In this document: piece after piece, positions 40,523-50,062 of the stretch
How the letters are laid out: each line of letters begins with the position of its first letter
Position numbering within the stretch: position 1 is the stretch's first letter
Source of the DNA: Membranihabitans maritimus
Lineage (GTDB): Bacteria; Bacteroidota; Bacteroidia; Chitinophagales; Saprospiraceae
DNA length: 64,000 bases
Assembly: GCF_021729145.1 (NCBI RefSeq)
Contig: NZ_JAJSLW010000009.1
Span: 124,001 to 188,000, forward strand
Direction: 5' to 3'
Made by a program: the position numbers and the translations under genes
The notes under the pieces: model-generated
Seen by the model: only the letters and a program-made list of their open reading frames with translations
Database searches by the model: none
Told to the model about the DNA's origin: nothing

Positions 40523-41068
40523 TTAGAATCTATACCCAACATTGAATTGAAAAGCAAGATTAAATCCTAACTCATCAAACAAATTGATTTTGGATAAGTT
40601 AAGATATGAGTTCTCCGTGTTTTTATTGTATGTGAATGTTCCAATACGGATGTTCGTTCCTAAGTAAACACCTTTACAAGCATTGATTTCAAAACCATAC
40701 CCTCCGCTTAGGAAGAGATAGTTGTAAGTGGTTGGAAAATAGGTGTCTCTCGCATTGTTGATGTAAGAAAAGTGGGTGATCAGGTACATATTAAATGTAT
40801 TTATTGTTCCATTCGGAAAGTACTTGTAATTTAATTCACCACTTAGTATTCTTTGGTCTTTTTGAAAAAATGGATGTAGTCCGAATCCAATTTCGAATTG
40901 ATTGTTCCCTTTATAATAGGTTACACCCGGGACCAATCGAATAGGATAAAGCTCTCCGTTCAGGCTCGAATTTATTATGAATCCGAATTTTTCGGTTGGG
41001 GCGCTGTTTTGAGATTGAGCAAATAAAGGAATCATGCTGGTCATTAAGAAAAAAAGATAGTATTTCAT
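40523..41068 (-). CDS. Predicted outer-membrane beta-barrel protein
   Basis: The 181-residue protein has a signal peptide (FFLMTSMIPLFAQSQ), alternating aromatic beta strands and a C-terminal Phe (QFNVGYRF), as in outer-membrane barrels. There is no named family. It lies between two beta-lactamase-like genes, all on the minus strand, so the three may be one transcript. Confidence 0.7.
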   Translation of the reverse strand: MKYYLFFLMTSMIPLFAQSQNSAPTEKFGFIINSSLNGELYPIRLVPGVTYYKGNNQFEIGFGLHPFFQKDQRILSGELNYKYFPNGTINTFNMYLITHFSYINNARDTYFPTTYNYLFLSGGYGFEINACKGVYLGTNIRIGTFTYNKNTENSYLNLSKINLFDELGFNLAFQFNVGYRF

Positions 41069-41088
41069 ACTTTACTTTAATGGTGATT

Positions 41089-42090
41089 TTAGTTTCCTTT
41101 TTCTAGTATCTTCACAATCCTGTTGTAAACCCTTTTCAGTTTTAGCCAGAAAAACTCATTGCTACTCGTATTCACAAATTGGACAACCACTGCATCCGTG
41201 TCACTGTGATACCTTGCAATACTCGTATAACCGTCCAGCCAGCCCGTATGCTCATATACGTAAACAGAGGAATAAATGGCCTGTTCTTCCTCATTGAATA
41301 ATGTACCATCTATAAGAGCCCGTAAAAATAGCCCCACGTCTTCAGCAGAGGCTACCATAGATCCTCCCGGCCTGGTGTGATCATTTGGTTTCAGATCTGC
41401 ATCATGACCTACATAATACCCGCTCATCACTTCACTGGAATCTGCCTCTCTATACAGGCTATAGGTGTTGTTTAATCCCAGCGGGATCAGGATCTCATTC
41501 CGGATATATTCATGGTGGCTATAGCCGAGAGTCCTGTCCAGTATTTCCCCAATTAAAAGGTAATTGGTATTGGAATATCTAATCTTTTTATCCGGCTTGA
41601 AATCAGCAGGTTTATCAAAAATGAGGGAGGCAGTTTCCATATAGCTCTCTTGTGGGTCTCTATTTGGGAAGTCGGGTTGATAAATATATTCCGGAATACC
41701 GCTGCGATGCTGTAACATCATTTTCAGCGTAATTTTATCTGCATTTTCAATTCTGCCTGCAGTTTCAGGAATAAACCGGACTAATGTATTATCCGGGGAC
41801 AATTGATGATTGGCAATTAGTTTAGTGGTTGCAGCTGCTATGTAAAGCTTGCTGATACTTCCAATTTTAAACAATGCATGAGGGTCAGCCGGGATCAGAT
41901 CTTCCCTGTTTTTCCATCCGGCACTGTATAAAGTCGAATTTCCGTCCTGATTGACGTAAATAATAATGCCGTCAAATCCGCGCTCAATGGATTTATTTAC
42001 TTCGGTTTCAATAGTATCAGGTAATAGTTGCAGATCCAGTTCACAGCCGGACAATAATAGCAAGTAAGCTATTAGAATTTTTTGCGTCAT
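41089..42090 (-). CDS. Serine beta-lactamase-like lipoprotein
   Basis: I used the ATG at 42090 because it gives a lipoprotein signal (AYLLLLSGCEL). The catalytic motifs are SISK (SxxK), IRYSNTNY and HTGWLDGY. The sequence is clearly related to the neighbouring gene at 39424 (shared GFDGxIxYV and SAGWKNRE patterns), so this is a tandem duplication. It is likely anchored by lipid in the periplasm. Confidence 0.9.
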   Translation of the reverse strand: MTQKILIAYLLLLSGCELDLQLLPDTIETEVNKSIERGFDGIIIYVNQDGNSTLYSAGWKNREDLIPADPHALFKIGSISKLYIAAATTKLIANHQLSPDNTLVRFIPETAGRIENADKITLKMMLQHRSGIPEYIYQPDFPNRDPQESYMETASLIFDKPADFKPDKKIRYSNTNYLLIGEILDRTLGYSHHEYIRNEILIPLGLNNTYSLYREADSSEVMSGYYVGHDADLKPNDHTRPGGSMVASAEDVGLFLRALIDGTLFNEEEQAIYSSVYVYEHTGWLDGYTSIARYHSDTDAVVVQFVNTSSNEFFWLKLKRVYNRIVKILEKGN

Positions 42091-42193
42091 TATATATCTT
42101 TTGTTATGTGGAATTTTATCATTTGAAATGAATAGCAACTAATTGGTAGTGTAAATAAATGGGCATGATCGGATGCAGTTTTACGAATTCGTT

Positions 42194-43114
42194 TTAATTT
42201 GCCATTTCAATGACTACATTCCCTTTTTTTCGTCCCATATCAACATACTCGTGAGCTGCCACAATTTCAGAAAGAGGGAAACATTTGTCTATATACGGTT
42301 TTACTTTTCCTTTTTCAACAAGTGTAAATAGCTTATTCAGATGTTCCTGTTTTGGGCTTGTAATTGACTTTACAGAGACAAATCGGCCTCCCTGTTTCAA
42401 TACTTTCTTTGCTTTTGATTTTGACGTTTTTCCCACTGCGTCAAAAACGATATCAAATTTCTTTTCAAGCAAAGAATAGTCTTCCTTCCTGTAATCAATG
42501 GCATTATCAGCCCCAAGTGATTTTATCATGTCGAAATTGGACTCACTGCAAACCGCCGTAACTGATGCACCCTTTGCTTTCGCAATCTGGAGGGCAAAGC
42601 TTCCAACGCTTCCTGATGCACCATAAATCAATACTTGTTGTCTTTTGCTTAGTTGCGTTTTTTCTAGAAGCCATAAAGCGGTCATTCCTCCAACGGGCAG
42701 AGCAGCAGCTTCATTGAAGCTGATATTTTTTGGTTTTAATCCAAGCACTCCTTTTTTCCTTTTTTCCGGAATGCAAATATATTGGGCGTATGAACCCGTA
42801 TTGAGCATTGTTGGGGTGCCAACAACTTCATCACCAACGTTGTACTTTGTAACATCTTTACCGACAGCTTCAATAACTCCCGAAAATTCATGCCCTAGTA
42901 TTTCCTTTTTCGGCTTAAATAGTCCGTAAAATAGTCTGACAATTAACCATGCAACCGGAGGAAAATCGGAACTACGTAATCTCGCATCACCCGAAGTGAC
43001 GGTAGTTGCGCAAATTTTGACAAGTACTTCGTTGTGCTTTGGTTTTGGTTTTTCGATATCAACCAAATTCAATACTCCCGGAGGACCGTATTTTGTGTAA
43101 GTAACTGCTTTCAT
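42194..43114 (-). CDS. Zinc-independent MDR-family quinone/alcohol oxidoreductase
   Basis: The 306-residue protein has GHEFSGVIEAVG and the Rossmann motif YGASGSVGSFALQIAKAKG, with no structural zinc cysteine cluster. Such proteins are NADPH-dependent quinone or enone reductases. It is in a run of minus-strand genes with a hydrolase and a barrel protein but about 45 bp from the next gene. Substrate is unknown. Confidence 0.9.
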   Translation of the reverse strand: MKAVTYTKYGPPGVLNLVDIEKPKPKHNEVLVKICATTVTSGDARLRSSDFPPVAWLIVRLFYGLFKPKKEILGHEFSGVIEAVGKDVTKYNVGDEVVGTPTMLNTGSYAQYICIPEKRKKGVLGLKPKNISFNEAAALPVGGMTALWLLEKTQLSKRQQVLIYGASGSVGSFALQIAKAKGASVTAVCSESNFDMIKSLGADNAIDYRKEDYSLLEKKFDIVFDAVGKTSKSKAKKVLKQGGRFVSVKSITSPKQEHLNKLFTLVEKGKVKPYIDKCFPLSEIVAAHEYVDMGRKKGNVVIEMAN

Positions 43115-43157
43115 TGTTTAGTTTTAAATTATTTTTGCTTAATATTTAGCCTGGTAC

Positions 43158-44186
43158 TTAAAGCCCGTTCACAAACTTTCGGAAGGTATGGACGAATAAT
43201 TCCTGTTCTTCGATATATCCCTCGTGTGCACTGTTTTCAAGAATTACCAATTCCTTTTCCTGAAAATCAGAACCACCAATACTGTTAAAAGCATCATATC
43301 CCATTTCAATGGTATTTACACCATCATGCCTTCCCCATATCACGATGGTCGGGGTTTTAATCCTGGCCATATCAGCGCTCAGGTTCAGCTCCAGTATGTT
43401 AAACCGTGGCCTCAGGTATTGGCCATTAAAAAAGATGGCAAGAGACAGATAGGAATTCATTGTGCCTAATGCACCTACTTGTGGCCCTTGCACCTCCCGG
43501 TTTGGATCTTTACGGTAAGCATTGGTGTTAGTCAGGTACCCATCATACCTGAAATAATTTTCTTTTTGGGTCATGTCAGGTACTGTTGCACACCAATCTC
43601 TAGCTTCTGTCCAGTAAGCAATATTGATGCCCTGATCGATCTGCTGCTGGGCATATTCTTTTACAAACACCACAGATTTTGGAAGGCCTTCCACTAGATT
43701 ATGACCGCTGTCCATACAGATAAAACCGTCAATTTTTTGCTGATAGTTTTTGGTACTCAGATATGCACTTCCCAGGGCACCGCCCCAGCTGATGCCATAG
43801 AATACAATACGAGGATTATGGTACTTGAGTTGAATCGTTTCCACCACCAGGTCCAGGTCATCTACAAATTGTTCAACAGTAAACGTACCCTGATCAGGAT
43901 TCCCCATTGAGAGGCCGGATCCTCTCTGATCCCAGTAAGCAAAGGCATAGTCTTTTTCAAGTTCTTTGGATACCGGCATAAATGAAGGCAGGGAAGCATT
44001 CCCCCCGGGGCCTCCGTGCAGAAATAATATGAAAATACCTGATTGGATATTGCCCTTTACATAAACGGGCATTTCCGCACCTGCGTTTCTAACGAAAAAG
44101 TGGTCTCCATTGTAAAACCTTTCCTTTTCACAAGCGGAAAAGAGTATGGATACTGCAATGGAAATGAGTATTGTTAAATTTTTCAT
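43158..44186 (-). CDS. Alpha/beta hydrolase lipoprotein (proline iminopeptidase-like)
   Basis: The 342-residue protein has a lipoprotein signal (AVSILFSACEKE). Catalytic features are an oxyanion loop HGGPGGNAS, WDQRGSGLS, the nucleophile elbow GISWGGALG and a C-terminal His. HGGPG and DQRGSG are typical of proline iminopeptidases, but specificity is not certain. It overlaps the upstream barrel gene by 4 bp, so they are cotranscribed. Confidence 0.87.
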   Translation of the reverse strand: MKNLTILISIAVSILFSACEKERFYNGDHFFVRNAGAEMPVYVKGNIQSGIFILFLHGGPGGNASLPSFMPVSKELEKDYAFAYWDQRGSGLSMGNPDQGTFTVEQFVDDLDLVVETIQLKYHNPRIVFYGISWGGALGSAYLSTKNYQQKIDGFICMDSGHNLVEGLPKSVVFVKEYAQQQIDQGINIAYWTEARDWCATVPDMTQKENYFRYDGYLTNTNAYRKDPNREVQGPQVGALGTMNSYLSLAIFFNGQYLRPRFNILELNLSADMARIKTPTIVIWGRHDGVNTIEMGYDAFNSIGGSDFQEKELVILENSAHEGYIEEQELFVHTFRKFVNGL

Positions 44187-44764
44187 TGTTGATTGAATTT
44201 ATACGCGAAACCGATTTTGGCCGCTATATGCGGTAAGAAAATGTGATTAAATGATGATTGTAGATAGATTTCCGGACCAAGGTAGATCCTCCATGGCAGG
44301 CTGTTTCTTTTTCTTCCATCCCATCCTATCAGAAAAGAAGCATTGGGCATAAAATGAGAATGGCCCCAATTGATTGCTTTCTTTATATTTTGCTCTTCAG
44401 TTCTTTGATATATGGCACCGGCAGCCCATGAATGCATATACCCAATACCTATATTTATGTCAGTGAAAACCGGTCCAATTACTAACCGGGAACCAATTGT
44501 TGTCTTGAGAAAAACCGATGTGTGGTTCCAGCGATGCCAGTACCCGCCAAGGTCAATATCCCAATGCACTGTAGCCCAATTGTTTGTTTTAACCGTGTAA
44601 TCCAAGCCAATGCTCAGGCCCGGATGCAGAACTAACTCTCCGAAGTACTCAAGTTTGATGGCAAGTTTTTCTTTTAACTTGGTTTTTGCCTCGTCGCTCT
44701 CTTGAGCACGGACTGAAAATGACCACAGTAACAAAAGTAAGGGTGCTATTTGTATAATCCTCAT
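44183..44764 (-). CDS. Predicted outer-membrane protein
   Basis: The 193-residue protein has a signal peptide (LLLLLWSFSVRAQ) and repeated glycine/aromatic beta patterns (LHPGLSIGLDYTV, GPVFTDINIGIGY). It ends FAYKFNQQ. It has no recognised family and overlaps the downstream hydrolase by 4 bp, so it may work with it. Confidence 0.65.
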   Translation of the reverse strand: MRIIQIAPLLLLLWSFSVRAQESDEAKTKLKEKLAIKLEYFGELVLHPGLSIGLDYTVKTNNWATVHWDIDLGGYWHRWNHTSVFLKTTIGSRLVIGPVFTDINIGIGYMHSWAAGAIYQRTEEQNIKKAINWGHSHFMPNASFLIGWDGRKRNSLPWRIYLGPEIYLQSSFNHIFLPHIAAKIGFAYKFNQQ

Positions 44765-44884
44765 GCCTGTTTGATTTTGTACTACAAAGAACAGAATTCT
44801 AACCGTAGCAAAGGTTCGTGATTACACGGAAAGTGTTCGGATTTATAATTCCGAACAACTCTCTCGAATAAATAGATGGTGATA

Positions 44885-46696
44885 TTAGGTTTTTAGAAAC
44901 TCACTTGGGGTGAGGCCGGTTTCCTGTTTGAAATAGGTATTGAAAACCGTTTTGGAGTTAAATCCACATTCGTAGGCCAATGCGGCAATGGTAATGTAGG
45001 ATCGCCCGGGTTTTTTCGCTACTGTTTTGAACTCTTCAATACGATAATGATTAACGAAATTATTGAAGTTTTTTCCCAGTCCTTCATTTAGCACGAGGGA
45101 TAGATGATTAGGTGAAATTCGAAGCTGTTTGGCCAGCTTACGTAAACTCAACCTTATATCCAGGAATGGTTTCTCGGAGACCATGTAATCAAGCAGTTGA
45201 TTTTTGTACGTTTTTATTTGATTTTCGTCAAGGAGTGTCTTCTTTGTTACACTATAGTTTTCGGTTGGATTTCCGGTCCGGCTTATTCCATCTGATTTGA
45301 AAATGGTATCCAGGATACGGTAACGGGGATCACCGGTAAGCAACTTAAATGCCGGAATTTCACGATAGAAATTCAGATAGTATTTTCCCGCAGCTATGTC
45401 CTTTTCAATTTCGTTAAATGCCACCTCAAAGTTCCCCAGATAAATGTTGATTATCACTGATGGATTTTCCTCAGATGCCAAATGCAAATTCTGGGGCTGT
45501 TTACTACAAATTGTAAGGTATTCCCTGGCCTTTTCCAGGTTCCCACAAGAGGCGTATACAATTCCAGTCCCAGCATAATAGATGGTTGTATTTTCAGTAG
45601 ATACCGGAACAGTTTTGAAATGCGCAATCGCTTCATTATATCTCTTCAGTCGATTAAGAATAGTGCCTTTTAAACAATACGAATTAGTATGATAGGGAAT
45701 TACCTTCAATAGTTTATTTACCTCTACCAAAGCCTCTTCATATCGCCCCATTCTCTGCAGCGCCGAAGCATGGTAATATATGTGGGAATAGGTGAGAGGA
45801 TCAAGTTCTATGGCCTTCTTAACACGATACAAGGATCTTTCATTATTTCCTGAGACGACATCCATTACCGAACCACCCAGAAGGGCGTTGACGTAATTAG
45901 GTCGATATTTCAAAGCGAGCTCAAGGTATGATTCCGCCGTGTCCAGGTCTTTTTCGAAAAAATAATGGACCATCCCAATCGAATAATTTGCTTCAGGATC
46001 AGTCGGATCCAATTGAAGAGCCCGTAAGGCCGCTTTTTTTGACATTGTAAATGCTTCGCTTCCAGGTATTGCGTTCACCAGGCCCAGGTACCCGTAGTAA
46101 ATAGCTTTGGATGCATGATAAAAAGGGCATTCCGTGTCGATAGCTATGGCCTTTTCAATTTCATTAACTGCCTTTAAGATGTCAGCCTTCTGAAATTTTG
46201 CAAAGCTGGATTTGCTTTTTAAATACCATTCGTATGCACCTATCTCCGTGTGTCTTGCCTTTGTGTGTTCTTCTATTTCAAAGTGACCGATCTGTTCCCT
46301 TAGTTTTTCCGCAATTAACAGGCTAATTTCGTCCTGAACCTTAAAAATATTATCCAATTTTCTATCCCAGGTTTCGGACCAGAAATGAAAGTCTTCTGCT
46401 GCATCAATCAATTGCGCTGTTATTCTGATACTGTTACCTGAAAGCCGTACGCTTCCTTCAAGCAAAGTGGAAACACCAAGTTTCTGGCCTATTTCACGCA
46501 CAGGAATGTTTTTTCCTTTGAAATGAAATGCAGAAGTTCTGGAAGTAACTCTCAGTCCATCTATCTTGGCCAACGCATTGATTATTTCCTCAGTAATCCC
46601 ATCACTAAAGTATTCATTTTCCTTATTTGCACTCATATTCACAAACGGGAGAATAGCGATGGTGGTTTTGCCAGATATTTGGGGGGTGATATTCAA
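44885..46696 (-). CDS. TolB-like/TPR protein with C-terminal AraC HTH
   Basis: The 603-residue protein has an N-terminal domain common in adenylate-cyclase-like regulators (TIAILPFVNMSANKENEYFS, GVSTLLEGSVRLSG), a long block of TPR repeats (residues about 150-450) and a C-terminal AraC-type helix-turn-helix (AKQLRISPNHLSLVLNEGL, AALAYECGFNSKTVFNTYF). Since the DNA-binding domain is at the C-terminus and TPRs are protein-binding, it is probably a one-component regulator. Signal unknown. Confidence 0.88.
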   Translation of the reverse strand: MNITPQISGKTTIAILPFVNMSANKENEYFSDGITEEIINALAKIDGLRVTSRTSAFHFKGKNIPVREIGQKLGVSTLLEGSVRLSGNSIRITAQLIDAAEDFHFWSETWDRKLDNIFKVQDEISLLIAEKLREQIGHFEIEEHTKARHTEIGAYEWYLKSKSSFAKFQKADILKAVNEIEKAIAIDTECPFYHASKAIYYGYLGLVNAIPGSEAFTMSKKAALRALQLDPTDPEANYSIGMVHYFFEKDLDTAESYLELALKYRPNYVNALLGGSVMDVVSGNNERSLYRVKKAIELDPLTYSHIYYHASALQRMGRYEEALVEVNKLLKVIPYHTNSYCLKGTILNRLKRYNEAIAHFKTVPVSTENTTIYYAGTGIVYASCGNLEKAREYLTICSKQPQNLHLASEENPSVIINIYLGNFEVAFNEIEKDIAAGKYYLNFYREIPAFKLLTGDPRYRILDTIFKSDGISRTGNPTENYSVTKKTLLDENQIKTYKNQLLDYMVSEKPFLDIRLSLRKLAKQLRISPNHLSLVLNEGLGKNFNNFVNHYRIEEFKTVAKKPGRSYITIAALAYECGFNSKTVFNTYFKQETGLTPSEFLKT

Positions 46697-47013
46697 TATA
46701 CTCGTGTTAGTAGGGCTTTAAATTTCTAATTAGCTATATCGGTTTTGTATATGGAAAGCAGTTTATTATCACGTACCGACTTACCCTGTTAGTAAAGATC
46801 TTTGTTTTTATGTTCATACGTTGTTCCAGTACTTTTATGTTATTTTTTTAATACACATTGTGTTTGCTGTGAATGACAAACATTCTTTGTAAAGATAGCT
46901 AATTACGAAGAAAGTATGAATGGGAAAGAGCATTCATTAGCAGGGGAATTGCAAGTTTGCTATTTACCAGGTTTTAGCCTGGTAATATTAGTGAATACCA
47001 AGGGTGCAAGCCG
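46697..47013. other. Gap between regulator and cassette-like region
   Basis: About 317 bp without a gene. It contains a TACCAGG-ttttag-CCTGGTA hairpin at 46965-46984 that could be a terminator for the minus-strand gene that ends at 47014. No other pattern is clear. Confidence 0.45.
46965..46984 (-). terminator. Possible terminator hairpin
   Basis: A 7-bp stem (TACCAGG / CCTGGTA) with a 6-nt loop is about 30 bp past the end of the broken lipoprotein gene. There is only a weak T-rich tail. Confidence 0.4.
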
Positions 47014-47566
47014 TTAGACCTGATCTGAAGTAAAGAGAACCATACCTGTGTTTGCTTTTTCGTCAGGAGTAATTCCCTCTACCGAACCCAACCAGTCAAT
47101 CCAAAACGTCTCTGATATAGTAGTCAAAGTCCGATATTTTTTTGGAATGCCAATTACTATTTCAATTTCGTTTTCTAAGCCAATTTTTAATTCAGTCACA
47201 TTCTCTGTTTTAAATCCAATTGGCTGTGCTGTAGGCAAAATTGTAATGTTTTGAGTAATCTCTTTTTTCTGTCCGTTAATATTTACGTTTCCTTTTATTT
47301 CAAATCCACCAACTTTATTCGGTTTTGTAGCATAAATAAATCGATTGTCAGTTTTATCAAGTCCATGGTAAATAGGGGAAGGCTACAATTAGCATTCGGT
47401 TTTCAGTCAGTTCATTTTGCGCTACATCCTGTATTCCGCAAAGAATTAGCTCTTTTCAAGATAAAATCATTCATAACCGACCCTATTCGTATTGTTTCAG
47501 TTTCTGTTTTTTGTTACAGCTGTTAAAAACCAGAGGCAAAATTATCAAGGGAAGCAATTTTTTCAT
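47014..47566 (-). pseudogene. Broken lipoprotein gene of unknown function
   Basis: The ATG at 47566 gives a good lipoprotein signal (MKKLLPLIILPLVFNSCN) that hits a stop after 27 residues. The frame that covers the last 120 codons (YATKPNKVGGFEIKGNV, ISETFWIDWLGSVEG, ends SDQV) has no start, so frameshifts separate the two halves. The last codons run into GTCTAACGG (minus strand), which fits the attC R'' consensus RYYYAAC exactly. Confidence 0.65.
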
Positions 47567-47574
47567 ATTGTGGG

Positions 47575-47690
47575 CAATGGTTCTGGATTTGACAAGTGTG
47601 GGATTTTGAAATCCCGCCTGCCGTAAATTTAATAAGTTGTAATACCTTCATTTTTAGGCAGTCAGTCCGCATTTGTTATTGCCGATGTTG
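47575..47690. repeat. attC-like imperfect inverted repeat, weak member
   Basis: About 116 bp with arms starting CAATGG and ending GATGTTG, plus an inner GGGATTT-tg-AAATCCC hairpin at 47600-47615. Its right half aligns with the 49914 element (TTCATTTTTxxxCxGTCAxxxCGCATTTG). The stop of the next minus-strand gene lies 15 bp away. Confidence 0.5.
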
Positions 47691-47704
47691 TGGACTGTTG
47701 TTTC

Positions 47705-48673
47705 TTAGCGAATTTTTTTTGATTCTTCGTTAGGTTGTAAATGGATAAGTGTTTTAGTGTCATTCCATAATTTTTCTGCTCGTTGCTTGTCATACGACAA
47801 TTTCGAAGAGCGTCTCTCAATCAATTTCCCGTCATTTGATTGAAAATATTTTCCCGAACCATTTGCATAGGCAAGATCAACAGCAACCTTTGCGAGAGAC
47901 TTTCCTGAAAAAATCACATCTCCCATTGTTACCCCATTACGTTTCATGATCCAATGCATCAATGAGCTTCCGGCCAACCATTGTACCGGTTTGGGCATAC
48001 TTCGTAAAAAACCGGTTCCCGAAGTTGCACCAGGGTCGTAAGCAATTGAAGATAAAGAAGTACCCGCGTTTTTTAATCTTCGGTCCAATTCGTATGCATA
48101 TTGAATCATATCCAATTTTGAAGTAGCATACATTTTACCCAAAGAAATCGGTTTCGTATTGTTTTTACCCATATTTGCCAATTCTATTGCTGTTTCCTTA
48201 TCGGCAATCCCCATCATTTTACCATCTGCCGTATCGGGATCGTGTGTACCGCTTGTGGTAAATACAATACGTCCATTTTCTGCTACTCTGTCCATAAGTA
48301 ATTCAACTAATAAAACGTGTCCTAAATAGTTGGTGGCATAGGTGGTTTCATAACCATCTTCCGTATAAGAAACTTTTCCGTTGAGCCGAACACCTGCATT
48401 GCAAATAATGGCTTGTAGAGAATCAATCTCGTCATTATTAAGCAATTTGAGGCATTCATCAACTCCAGCCCTTACAGACGCTAATGACGAAGTATCCATG
48501 TTAAGTACATTAACTTTTATTCCGTAAGATTTTCGCAGTTCCGTAGCAAAGGTTTCCATTTTCTCAGGACTTCTTCCTGCTAAAATCAAATTGAAATGAT
48601 ATTTTGAAGCAAGAAGTTTTGAGCATTCAGCCCCTATTCCACTGTGTCCACCTGTGATTAAAATTGTAGGCAT
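47705..48673 (-). CDS. Short-chain dehydrogenase (retinol dehydrogenase-like)
   Basis: The 322-residue protein has the NAD(P) motif ITGGHSGIGAECSKLL, ICNAGV and the catalytic YATSK (YxxxK). The longer C-terminal part is typical of classical SDR relatives of protochlorophyllide reductase or retinol dehydrogenase. It lies 78 bp after a Crp-family regulator in the same direction, and no repeat separates them, so this is a two-gene unit between two repeats. Confidence 0.88.
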   Translation of the reverse strand: MPTILITGGHSGIGAECSKLLASKYHFNLILAGRSPEKMETFATELRKSYGIKVNVLNMDTSSLASVRAGVDECLKLLNNDEIDSLQAIICNAGVRLNGKVSYTEDGYETTYATNYLGHVLLVELLMDRVAENGRIVFTTSGTHDPDTADGKMMGIADKETAIELANMGKNNTKPISLGKMYATSKLDMIQYAYELDRRLKNAGTSLSSIAYDPGATSGTGFLRSMPKPVQWLAGSSLMHWIMKRNGVTMGDVIFSGKSLAKVAVDLAYANGSGKYFQSNDGKLIERRSSKLSYDKQRAEKLWNDTKTLIHLQPNEESKKIR

Positions 48674-48751
48674 GTTTTTTCTTTTTTGATTAATACTACA
48701 AAGGTTATACGCTTAAAAGAAAAAACATTTGCCATTTGGCAAAAAGCGATT

Positions 48752-49309
48752 TTAGACTATATTTTTTCTGATCCGGCTTAAAGAGGATTGTGTAATGCCT
48801 AAGTACGAAGCTATGTAAGAAAGAGGAATCCGGTTGGCCATGTTTGGAAAGTTTTCTAAAAATTCAAGGTAACGGGTGGTAGCATCCTGCGAAATCATGG
48901 CACCTATTTTATCCAATTTTTCCATGTGATGCTTGTTCATGATTTTGTTGATCATTTTGTCCCAATCTAAAATGGTATCGGAAAGTTCTTTCCAATTTTT
49001 CCTGGTAAAAGTGATGAACTTGCAGTCGGTAACGGCTTGCAGATAAAATGTTGCTTCAAAATTGTCCCAATCTTTTATCAGGTGGTTTTCATCAAAAAAA
49101 TATTTGGTGATTTCTTCACCTTTATTGTCATAGTATGCCACACGAATAATGCCGTTCACCAAAAAACCTATATGCTTTGGCATTTTTCCCGCTTCCCAAA
49201 AATATTCATCTTTTGGGAGTTCTAATTCAGCAGCTTTGCTTGAAATAAGGTGAATTTGCTGTTGGTTCAAATTTCCAAACTGTAAAAGATATTTGATAAA
49301 TTCTTTCAT
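48752..49309 (-). CDS. Crp/Fnr family transcriptional regulator
   Basis: The 185-residue protein has an N-terminal cyclic-nucleotide-binding-like fold (FLVNGIIRVAYYDNKGEE) and a C-terminal helix-turn-helix (YIASYLGITQSSLSRIRK). The cNMP-binding phosphate cassette is not conserved in an obvious way. It probably regulates the adjacent short-chain dehydrogenase gene. Confidence 0.88.
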   Translation of the reverse strand: MKEFIKYLLQFGNLNQQQIHLISSKAAELELPKDEYFWEAGKMPKHIGFLVNGIIRVAYYDNKGEEITKYFFDENHLIKDWDNFEATFYLQAVTDCKFITFTRKNWKELSDTILDWDKMINKIMNKHHMEKLDKIGAMISQDATTRYLEFLENFPNMANRIPLSYIASYLGITQSSLSRIRKNIV

Positions 49310-49390
49310 TTAGCAAAGTTAAGAACAACTGTCAGTCGGGGATTTGTCATTTGGCAAAAAAATGTTTTGGATTCGTTTTTAAAGTTGTTT

Positions 49391-49472
49391 ATAACGGCCT
49401 CGTATAAACGTTAGTTACAGGATTAAAGGATAATGTTTTTCGGTTAAGAACCTGCGGTTATACATAGTTGAC
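49391..49472. repeat. attC-like imperfect inverted repeat, short member
   Basis: Arms ATAACGGCCTCGTATAAACG (49391-49410) and CCTGCGGTTATACATAGTTG (49451-49470) pair through GTATAA and CG blocks with an unpaired GGCC bulge near the AAC end. It has about 82 bp in total and lies 19 bp past the SnoaL gene stop. Confidence 0.45.
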
Positions 49473-49495
49473 AACTGGTTTTTTTCCATTTTCGA

Positions 49496-49873
49496 TTAAA
49501 TTCCGATTATATATGATGTAATTGATTTTATTTTCACGCCTTTTGCTCCTTTAAATTTGTAAAAGTCAGAAAACGCATATTTTTTTCCGTTTTGCATTTT
49601 TATTATTCCGCTTGCTGCTCCTTCTTTTCCGTGCGATAAGATTTGGTCAATTATTAATTCAGCAGCTTTTTCAGATTTCATTTTTTCCAATTCTTTCGTA
49701 AATTTTTCTTTACCCTCAATTTTTTTGCCGCCAATTATATTCCACTCAATTTCATCCACTACACTTTTGGTAATAAATTCCAAGTTTCCTTTCGCAAACG
49801 CAATATTGAAGTCTTTTAAAAATTCCATTTTTGGTGAATTCCCGCAATTTGGACTTGAAACAATTTTTGTCAT
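49496..49873 (-). CDS. SnoaL/NTF2-like protein
   Basis: The 125-residue protein has the NTF2 pattern: FNIAFAKGNLEFITKSVVDE, WNIIGGKKIEG, AFSDFYKFKGAKGVKI. Such domains act as small cyclases, isomerases or binding pockets; the substrate is unknown. It is a single-gene unit between two repeat elements. Confidence 0.78.
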   Translation of the reverse strand: MTKIVSSPNCGNSPKMEFLKDFNIAFAKGNLEFITKSVVDEIEWNIIGGKKIEGKEKFTKELEKMKSEKAAELIIDQILSHGKEGAASGIIKMQNGKKYAFSDFYKFKGAKGVKIKSITSYIIGI

Positions 49874-49913
49874 TTATATAATTTTTAATTTAAGCACGGT
49901 TTTTCAGCTTGTT

Positions 49914-50044
49914 GCTAACGGGGCTGGTTATGGCTGTTGCGGGATTTCAGAGTAGCTTTCTTGTTCACTTACCTTAGAGTTTACTTGGTACAATATCTTC
50001 ATTTTTGAACTGTCAACTCGCATTTGCTACAGCTCTTGTTAACA
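49914..50044. repeat. attC-like element, 131 bp
   Basis: Outer boxes GCTAACG and CTTGTTAACA enclose imperfect inverted arms (GGGGCTGGTTATGGCTGTTG against TTTGCTACAGCTCTTG), with a few unpaired bases just inside AAC. Length and layout match the elements at 50668, 52367, 54425, 57175 and 60182. The DHFR-like gene stop lies 19 bp away. Confidence 0.6.
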
Positions 50045-50062
50045 GTTCGTTGTTTTTCTTTG

